Source of the DNA: CAIWHR01 sp963811685
Lineage (GTDB): Bacteria; Pseudomonadota; Gammaproteobacteria; Burkholderiales; Casimicrobiaceae
Direction of reading: 5' to 3'
DNA length: 64,000 nt
NCBI GenBank assembly: GCA_963811685.1
Contig: CAWESK010000017.1
Span: forward strand, 248,001-312,000
The notes under the pieces are model-generated. The model saw nothing but the letters and a program-made list of their open reading frames with translations. It was not told where the DNA came from and did not search any database. The position numbers and the translations under genes are program-made. Below are positions 58,574 through 64,000 of the stretch, in pieces. How positions within the stretch are numbered: position 1 is the first letter of the stretch; each line of letters starts with the position of its first letter.

Positions 58574-59422
58574 TCATTCTCCGGCGGGCAGGCGCACCCG
58601 GTAATTGGCCGAATTCTCGTCGCGCTCGAGAACCACGGCCCCGCGCTTGGCGGCCTCCTCCAGAAGGTTCGTGAAGAGCCGAAAGCCGTAGTACGACTCG
58701 TTGAAGCCGGGATTGCGGCGCTTCAACGCCTGCTTGACCATCGAGCCCCAGATCTTGTCCTCTTCGCCGCGCTCGGCGACCAGCGCCTCGACGGTGTCCG
58801 CGACCAGATCGACCGCCTCCTGCCGCCGCTCCTCGTCGTCCTTCTTCGGCGGCGCCGCGCCGTCGGCGAGCGGCTTCGCCGCGGGTCTGCCGTTCCCGCC
58901 GCCCGCGGCTTTCGGCGGCGCCTTTCGTGCCGGCGGCTTCCTCTTTTCCCGCACGAGGTCGTCGTAGTAGATGAACTCGTCGCAATTGGCGATCAGCAGA
59001 TTGGACGTCGAGTTCTTTACGCCGACGCCGATCACGCGCTTCGCGTTCTCGCGGAGCTTCGAGACGAGCGGGGAAAAGTCGGAGTCGCCGCTGATGATGA
59101 CGAACGTGTCGACGTGCGATTTGGTGTAGCAGAGGTCGAGCGCATCGACGACCATCCGGATGTCCGCCGAGTTCTTGCCCGTCTGCGAGCGCTTCGGAAT
59201 CTCGATCAGCTCGAACGACGCCTCGTGCATCGGCGCCTTGAACGCCTTGTAGCGGTCCCAGTCGCAGTAGGCCTTCTTCACGACAATGCTGCCCTTCAGC
59301 AGCAGCCGCTCCAGCACCTTGCCGACGTCGAACTTGTCGTATTTCTCGTCCTGCACGCCGAGCGCGATATTCTCGAAATCGCAGAACAGCGCCATGTTGG
59401 TGACTTCGGGCGATTGGGCCAT
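58574..59422 (-). CDS. NYN domain protein with C-terminal OST-HTH/LOTUS-like domain
   Basis: This 282-residue protein has an N-terminal NYN nuclease-like domain: ALFCDFENIALGV with the first Asp, SADIRMVVDALDL, TFVIISGDSDFSPLVSKLRE with the conserved SGDSDF, and NLLIANCDEFIYYDD. A Lys/Ala/Pro linker (about 175-205) leads to a LOTUS-like domain (KIWGSMVKQALKRRNPGFNE, YGFRLFTNLLEEA). NYN domains resemble PIN nucleases and act on RNA; LOTUS domains bind RNA. ATG at 59422 directly precedes the NYN fold. Confidence 0.88.
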   Translation of the reverse strand: MAQSPEVTNMALFCDFENIALGVQDEKYDKFDVGKVLERLLLKGSIVVKKAYCDWDRYKAFKAPMHEASFELIEIPKRSQTGKNSADIRMVVDALDLCYTKSHVDTFVIISGDSDFSPLVSKLRENAKRVIGVGVKNSTSNLLIANCDEFIYYDDLVREKRKPPARKAPPKAAGGGNGRPAAKPLADGAAPPKKDDEERRQEAVDLVADTVEALVAERGEEDKIWGSMVKQALKRRNPGFNESYYGFRLFTNLLEEAAKRGAVVLERDENSANYRVRLPAGE

Positions 59423-59565
59423 GTCGGGTTTCCGGGAGGCGCGCGACGCGGGCGCCAGGTCCTTACGATACCAGCATGCACAAGGGCCGGGGCCCAACGG
59501 CGCTTTTCGAGCTTTCCGGCAGCCGCCGTGCGTAAAATGGCGGGCGCCCCCATCGGAGGAAACTC

Positions 59566-60117
59566 ATGCGCCGCATCGTCGCCGTCATCGCCGCCCTGCT
59601 GCCGCTTGCCGCCGTCGCGGCCGACAAGTTCACCGTGGTGAGCGCCGAGGTGAAGCCAAACGTCCGCATCGCCGAGCAGCAGGTTTACAAGGGCTTCGGG
59701 TGCAGCGGCGGCAACGTCTCCCCGTCGCTCACCTGGAGCAATCCGCCGGCGGGCACCAAGAGCTTCGCGGTGACCGTCTACGACCCGGATGCACCCACCG
59801 GCAGCGGCTGGTGGCACTGGGTCGTCTTCAATCTGCCGCCCGACACGAGGTCGTTGCCCGTCGGCGCCGGCGATCCTTCGGGCGCCAAGTTGCCGAAGGG
59901 CGCCATCCAGTCGGTCACCGATTTCGGCGCGCCGGGCTACGGCGGCCCCTGCCCGCCGCGAGGCGATCGCCCGCATCGCTACGTGTTTTCCGTGCACGCG
60001 CTCGAAGTCGAGAAGCTCGACCTCGACGAGAAGACGATGCCCGCGATGGTCGGCTTCATGCTCAACTCCAAGCGGATCGACAAGGCCACGCTGATGTCGA
60101 CCTACAGCCGCAAGTAG
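59566..60117 (+). CDS. YbhB/YbcL family Raf kinase inhibitor-like protein
   Basis: This 183-residue periplasmic PEBP-fold protein has a signal peptide (IVAVIAALLPLAAVA), CSGGNVSPSLTWSNPPAGTKSF, VTVYDPDAPTGSGWWHWVVFNLP and YGGPCPPRGDRPHRYVF, which contain the anion-binding Asp, His and Pro residues of the family. GGAGG precedes the ATG. The cellular function of bacterial members is unknown. It is followed after 10 bases by yceH. Confidence 0.93.
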   Translation: MRRIVAVIAALLPLAAVAADKFTVVSAEVKPNVRIAEQQVYKGFGCSGGNVSPSLTWSNPPAGTKSFAVTVYDPDAPTGSGWWHWVVFNLPPDTRSLPVGAGDPSGAKLPKGAIQSVTDFGAPGYGGPCPPRGDRPHRYVFSVHALEVEKLDLDEKTMPAMVGFMLNSKRIDKATLMSTYSRK

Positions 60118-60127
60118 CCTTCGTCCC

Positions 60128-60787
60128 GTGAGCTTCGAACTCCCCGCGCTGTCGCTGCTCGAGGCAAGGGTGCTCGGCGTGCTGGTCGAAAAGCAGCACA
60201 CGGTACCCGACGCGTATCCGCTGACGCTGAACGCCCTGGTCGCGGGCTGCAACCAGAAGACGAGCCGCGACCCGGTGCTGGACGCCGGCGAGGCCGAAGT
60301 GCAGGGGGCGGTCGATCACCTGCGCACGCTGTCGCTGATCGTGGAATCGAGCGGCGGCCGCGTGATGCGCTACGCCCACAACGTCGAGCGCGTGCTGGCG
60401 GTGCCGTCGCAGTCGGTGGCGCTCCTCGCCGCACTGATGCTGCGCGGACCGCAGACCTCGAGCGAGCTCCGCACGGGGACCGAGCGCCTGCATCGCTTTG
60501 CCGACGCTTCTTCTGTCGAAGGATTCCTGCACGAGCTCGCGAGCCGGCCGGCGGGAGCGCTCGTCGTCGAATTGCCGCGGCAACCCGGCACGCGCGAAAC
60601 GCGCTGGATGCATCTCCTCTCCGGCGCGCCCGCCGTCGATGCCGCGCCGGCTGCCGTCGCCGGCAATGAAATTCTCGCCGTCTCCGAGGTGGCCACCCTC
60701 AAGGCAAATCTCGCGCGCGTCGAGGACGAGCTCGCCGCGTTGAAGATCGTCGTCGCGAAGCTCTGCGCGGAGCTCGGCATTCGCTGA
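60128..60787 (+). CDS. yceH: YceH family (DUF480) protein
   Basis: This 219-residue cytoplasmic protein is built from two winged-helix repeats. It has the family opening LSLLEARVLGVLVEKQHTVPDAYPLT with LNALVAGCNQKTSRDPV, the second repeat VALLAALMLRGPQTSSELR, and a C-terminal coiled coil (VATLKANLARVEDELAALK). The start is GTG at 60128. The function is uncharacterised. It is probably co-transcribed with the PEBP gene. Confidence 0.92.
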   Translation: MSFELPALSLLEARVLGVLVEKQHTVPDAYPLTLNALVAGCNQKTSRDPVLDAGEAEVQGAVDHLRTLSLIVESSGGRVMRYAHNVERVLAVPSQSVALLAALMLRGPQTSSELRTGTERLHRFADASSVEGFLHELASRPAGALVVELPRQPGTRETRWMHLLSGAPAVDAAPAAVAGNEILAVSEVATLKANLARVEDELAALKIVVAKLCAELGIR

Positions 60788-60909
60788 ACGGCGAATTTGG
60801 GTAACCGCGGCGCGCGCTGATTGCGCAAAGCGCGTCGCCTGCTTCACAATAGCGGTCCGGCGTCGCCTTCGTCCGCCGACGCCCTCGCCCCGCAACGATC
60901 GGAACCCCC

Positions 60910-61723
60910 ATGGATCTGCAGAACATGTACGACACCGCGAAGCCGGCGCTCATCGCCTTCGGCCTCAAGGTTCTCGGCGCCATCGCGCTCTACATCGTCG
61001 GCCGCTGGCTGATCGGTCTCGCGGGCACGCTGATCCAGAAAGCGCTCGAGCGGCAGAAGGTCGAGCCGACGATCGTCCGCTACATCGGCAACGCGATCAG
61101 CGTCGCGCTCAACATCCTCCTCGTCATCGGGATTCTCGGCTACTTCGGCGTCGAGACGACGTCGTTCGCCGCGCTGATCGCCGCGCTCGGCATCGCGATC
61201 GGCGCCGCCTGGGGCGGGCTGCTGTCCAATTTCGCCGCCGGCGCGTTCATCCTCGTGCTGCGCCCGTTCAAGGTCGGCGACTACGTGCTCGCAGCCGAGG
61301 TCGAGGGCACCGTGCGCGCGATCGGACTCTTCATCACGGCGATCGACAGTCCGGACAACGTGCAGACCTATGTCGGCAACGCCAAGGTGATGAACGGCAC
61401 CATCAAGAATTTCTCGGCGAATGCCTATCGGCGCGTCGAGCTGACCGCGCAGCTCGATCACAGCGTCGATCCGGCCGACGCGGTGCGCCGGCTGAAGGAC
61501 TGCGCTGCCGAAGATCGCCAATGTCATGCCCGATCCGGCACCGGCGGTCGAGATCCTGACGTTCAACGAGCGCGGGCCGGTTCTCGCCGTGCGGCCGTTC
61601 GTGCACACCGACCATTACTGGCAGGTGTACTTCGACACCAATCGCGTCATACGCGAGACCTTCGGCGCAGCCGGTTATCCCGCCGCCGAGGCGCACCATG
61701 TCGTGCGCCAGCGCGCGGCCTGA
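60910..61723 (+). CDS. small-conductance mechanosensitive channel (MscS family), one frameshift
   Basis: This is an MscS-type channel of 270 residues after correction. Three N-terminal helices lead to the pore-lining segment FAALIAALGIAIGAAWGGLLSNFAAG, followed by the conserved FKVGDYVLAAEVEGTVRAIGLF and a beta domain. An extra T near 61502 shifts the end (LPKIANVMPDPAPAVEIL, then FVHTDHYWQVYFDTNRVI). It would release solutes during osmotic downshock. No signal peptide or large N-terminal domain is present, as in E. coli MscS. Confidence 0.9.
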
Positions 61724-61762
61724 CGCGGCAATCCTGCCGCGCACTCGATAGAGGAGACGACA

Positions 61763-62179
61763 ATGGGAATGCTGGACGGATTGCTCGGCAGCCTGATGGG
61801 TGGAATGACCGGGGACGGAACGGGCGGCAAGCAGAGTCCTCTGCTGCAGATCGCGCTGCAGTTGATGCAGCAGAATGGCGGACTGCAGGGAATGCTGGGA
61901 AAGTTCCAGCAGGCGGGATACGGCGCGCAGGCCGACTCGTGGGTGTCGACGGGACAGAACCAGCCGATCAACGCCGACGCGCTTTCGCAGGTGCTGGGAC
62001 ACGGCCAGCTGTCAGAGATCGCGCAGCAGCTGGGACTCTCGCAGGGCGCGGTCGCCGGCGGGCTGGCGTCGGTGCTGCCGCAGGTGATCGACAAGATGAC
62101 TCCGCAGGGGCAGGTCCCCGACGATCACCACGATATCGTCGCGCAGGCGCTCGCGCTGCTGACGCAAAAAACCGCCTGA
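61763..62179 (+). CDS. YidB-like (DUF937) protein
   Basis: This 138-residue protein has a glycine/methionine-rich N-terminus (MGMLDGLLGSLMGGMTG) and the DUF937 pattern LQIALQLMQQNGGLQGMLGKFQQAG. SWVSTGQNQPINADALSQVLG and LSQGAVAGGLASVLPQVIDKMTP follow. The family function is unknown. GAGGAG precedes the ATG. It lies in a same-strand run between the mscS-like gene and uppP. Confidence 0.9.
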   Translation: MGMLDGLLGSLMGGMTGDGTGGKQSPLLQIALQLMQQNGGLQGMLGKFQQAGYGAQADSWVSTGQNQPINADALSQVLGHGQLSEIAQQLGLSQGAVAGGLASVLPQVIDKMTPQGQVPDDHHDIVAQALALLTQKTA

Positions 62180-62185
62180 GTCGAG

Positions 62186-63016
62186 GTGGATTCCCCGGGC
62201 CTCCTCACGGCGCTCGTCCTCGGGATCGTCGAGGGCCTCACCGAGTTCCTGCCGGTATCGTCGACCGGACATCTGATCGTCGCGGGATCGCTGCTGGGCT
62301 ACACCGGCGAGCAGGCGAAAACCTTCGAGATCGTGATCCAGGCCGGCGCGATCCTCGCCGTTTGCTGGGAATACCGCGCGCGGCTCGCCAACGTGGCGCG
62401 CGGCCTGTTCCGCGATCGCGCCGCGCAGCGCTTCGTTGCCAACCTGTTCATCGCGTTCCTGCCGGCCGCCCTGCTGGGGCTCGCCTTCAACCGCGCGATC
62501 AAGGCGAATCTCTTTGCGCCGGTGCCCGTCGCGTGCGCGTTCGTCGCCGGCGCGTTCGTGATCCTGTGGGCGGAGCGCCGTCAGCGCGCGCACCCCGACA
62601 CCATACGCGTCGCCTCCGTCGACGCGATGCGCTGGACCGACGCGCTGCTGATCGGCTGTGCGCAGGCGCTCGCGCTCGTCCCCGGCACGTCGCGTTCGGG
62701 CGCCACGATCATCGGCGGCATGCTGTTCGGACTCTCCCGCGTGGCCGCCACCGAGTTCTCGTTCTTTCTCGCGATTCCCACGCTGTTCGCGGCGACCGCG
62801 TACTCGCTGTGGAAGGACGCCACACTGCTGTCGCCATCGTCGCTTCCCGCGTTCGGTGTCGGATTCGTGGCCGCGTTCGTGTCGGCATTCGCCTGCGTGC
62901 GTTGGCTGATCCGCTATGTGAGCCATCACGATTTCGTCCCCTTCGCCTGGTACCGGATCGCTTTCGGCGCAGTGATTCTCGCAACCGCCTACGCCGGCTT
63001 GGTCCGCTGGGACTAG
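62186..63016 (+). CDS. uppP: undecaprenyl-diphosphate phosphatase
   Basis: This 276-residue integral membrane enzyme recycles the lipid carrier of cell-wall synthesis. It has the BacA signatures GIVEGLTEFLPVSSTGHLI near residue 13 with the catalytic Glu region, and ALVPGTSRSGATIIGGMLFG near residue 163 (P-loop-like catalytic motif). FSFFLAIPTLFAATAYS follows. The start is GTG at 62186, seven bases after the DUF937 stop; no better ATG is present. Confidence 0.95.
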   Translation: MDSPGLLTALVLGIVEGLTEFLPVSSTGHLIVAGSLLGYTGEQAKTFEIVIQAGAILAVCWEYRARLANVARGLFRDRAAQRFVANLFIAFLPAALLGLAFNRAIKANLFAPVPVACAFVAGAFVILWAERRQRAHPDTIRVASVDAMRWTDALLIGCAQALALVPGTSRSGATIIGGMLFGLSRVAATEFSFFLAIPTLFAATAYSLWKDATLLSPSSLPAFGVGFVAAFVSAFACVRWLIRYVSHHDFVPFAWYRIAFGAVILATAYAGLVRWD

Positions 63017-63064
63017 CGGCCAAGGGTCGGTGTCCGCCCGTGCCGCCAAGCCGGCGCGGGAGCC

Positions 63065-63070
63065 TATAAT
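63065..63070 (+). promoter_or_regulatory. candidate -10 box for the dehydrogenase gene
   Basis: A perfect TATAAT lies 47 bases before the start codon in the gap after uppP. No good -35 hexamer is seen at 16-18 bases upstream, so the call rests on the -10 match alone. Confidence 0.35.
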
Positions 63071-63116
63071 TGCAATCCGGCGCGAGGTCGCGCCGCCGCC
63101 TACGCAGGAACCCGCC

Positions 63117-64000
63117 ATGGCCCCCGACACGCTCGAACGCTCGCTTCCCCAGCTCAAGGATCCGTCGCTGTTGCGCGAACAGTGCTACATCGACGGCAAA
63201 TGGCAAGACGCCGATAACGGCGCGACGCACGCCGTCAACAACCCCGCGACCGGCAGGCGCATCGGCACGTCCCCCGTCATGGGCGCGGCGGAGACGAAGC
63301 GCGCGATCGCGGCAGCAGACGCCGCGTGGCCGGCATGGCGCGCGAAGACCGCGAAGGAGCGCAGCGCGATCCTGCGCAAATGGTTCGAGCTCATGCTCGC
63401 CAACGTCGACGATCTCGCGCTGATCCTCACGACCGAGCAGGGCAAGCCGCTCGCCGAGTCGAAGGGCGAGGTCACCATCGGCGCGTGGTACGTCGAATGG
63501 TTCGCCGAGGAAGCGCGGCGCGTCTATGGCGACGTGATCCCGACGATCGGCAATGACCGCCGCCTCGTCGTGATCAAGGAGCCGGTCGGCGTCTGCGCGG
63601 CGATCACGCCGTGGAACTTCCCGTCGTCGATGATCACCCGCAAGGTCGCGCCGGCGCTCGCGGCGGGCTGTCCCGTCGTCATCAAGCCTGCCGAGGCAAC
63701 GCCGTTTTCGGCGCTCGTGCTGGCCGAGCTCGCCCACCGCGCCGGCTTCCCGCCCGGCGTGCTCAACGTGATCACCGGCAATGCGAAGGAGATCGGCGGC
63801 GAGATGTGCGCCAATCCGACGGTGCGCAAGCTCTCGTTCACCGGGTCCACCGAAGTGGGCCGGCTGCTGATGAAACAGGTCGCGCCGACGATCAAGAAGC
63901 TTTCGCTGGAGCTGGGCGGCAATGCGCCGTTCATCGTGTTCGACGATGCCGATCTCGATGCCGCGGCCGACGGCGCGATCATTTCGAAATACCGCAACGC
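63117..64000 (+). CDS. gabD: NAD(P)-dependent succinate-semialdehyde dehydrogenase, 3' end cut by the window
   Basis: This is the first 294 residues of an aldehyde dehydrogenase. The opening LLREQCYIDGKWQDADNG and WFAEEARRVYGDVIPT are typical of GabD. AITPWNFPSSMITRKVAPALAAG holds the catalytic Asn and cofactor-binding residues, and KLSFTGSTEVGRLLM and KLSLELGGNAPFIVF contain the general-base Glu. The catalytic Cys lies beyond the window end. It would oxidise succinate semialdehyde to succinate in 4-aminobutyrate use. The start ATG follows a weak AGGAA site. Confidence 0.9.
   Translation, partial: MAPDTLERSLPQLKDPSLLREQCYIDGKWQDADNGATHAVNNPATGRRIGTSPVMGAAETKRAIAAADAAWPAWRAKTAKERSAILRKWFELMLANVDDLALILTTEQGKPLAESKGEVTIGAWYVEWFAEEARRVYGDVIPTIGNDRRLVVIKEPVGVCAAITPWNFPSSMITRKVAPALAAGCPVVIKPAEATPFSALVLAELAHRAGFPPGVLNVITGNAKEIGGEMCANPTVRKLSFTGSTEVGRLLMKQVAPTIKKLSLELGGNAPFIVFDDADLDAAADGAIISKYRN

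Noticed and set aside
61503..63069. Continuation of the MscS frame to give a 719-residue protein across DUF937 and uppP
   Set aside because: After the shift near 61502 the reading is Arg-rich nonsense, while YidB-like and UppP motifs are intact in other frames.

Overview
The window is GC-rich (roughly two-thirds G+C by eye), densely coded DNA from a bacterial chromosome. It is most likely a betaproteobacterium of the order Burkholderiales or a close relative. Pointers are a Bug/TctC solute-binding protein, a methionine synthase split into two genes, the birA-coaX-SPOR gene string, a BktB-like thiolase and a LysR/azoreductase/pirin group. I see no insertion sequence, CRISPR array, phage gene or rRNA. 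One tRNA gene is present, tRNA-Gly(CCC).

Layout. 0-12 kb: a minus-strand string (two-component pair pdsR/pdsS, an N-acetyltransferase, a DUF486 membrane protein, a cut-off MFS transporter), then an EthD-like protein, a hydratase-like protein and a LysR/azoreductase/pirin group. After these come a VIT/vWA sortase-target protein and a class GN sortase. The two-component pair and the target/sortase pair together form a Gram-negative dedicated sortase system. 12-22 kb: small metabolic genes, an orphan oligopeptide-binding protein, a TetR regulator divergent from a sterol-desaturase-like hydroxylase across a clear double operator, a thiolase with a strong terminator, an Idh/MocA oxidoreductase, a cupin/Bug pair, and ACT and HEPN-like proteins. 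22-37 kb: metH (two genes), rhodanese, a methyltransferase, GNAT, SPOR, coaX, birA, hpd, a HisN-type phosphatase, an epimerase, a HIBADH-like dehydrogenase, an EamA transporter, a saccharopine-dehydrogenase-like protein and a DUF2628/pilin-like fusion. 37-46 kb: tRNA-Gly, an M20 peptidase, a large secreted repeat protein with a glycine-rich tail, an outer-membrane-type protein, and an inosose/inositol-type catabolic string. 46-51 kb: remnants of an ABC permease and of a PP2C phosphatase, then a Fe(III)-type ABC binding protein and permease with no ATPase. 51-64 kb: thiC under a TPP riboswitch, sorAB-like sulfite dehydrogenase, MazG-like, the AmmeMemoRadiSam trio, LysE, a NYN-LOTUS-type protein, PEBP, YceH, MscS, YidB, UppP and the start of a succinate-semialdehyde dehydrogenase.

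A dominant feature is the number of apparent frameshifts. About fifteen otherwise well-conserved genes are broken by one or more single-base shifts. Most are repaired by removing exactly one base, and after repair the gene lengths become whole codons of normal family size. This looks like consensus error in the assembly, densest at 42-50 kb, rather than widespread gene decay. I therefore give full gene extents across the shifts and name the shift positions. Two tracts at 46.5-47.8 kb also lack whole domains and look like real remnants.

The most interesting biology is the sortase system. Its two halves are separated by unrelated genes, the target's sorting signal begins with Ser instead of Leu, and a palindromic repeat element occupies the 5' end of the sortase gene. 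Other points of interest are the evenly spaced triple repeat in the secreted protein at 39.4-42.0 kb, the DUF2628/pilin-like fusion, and the TetR double operator.
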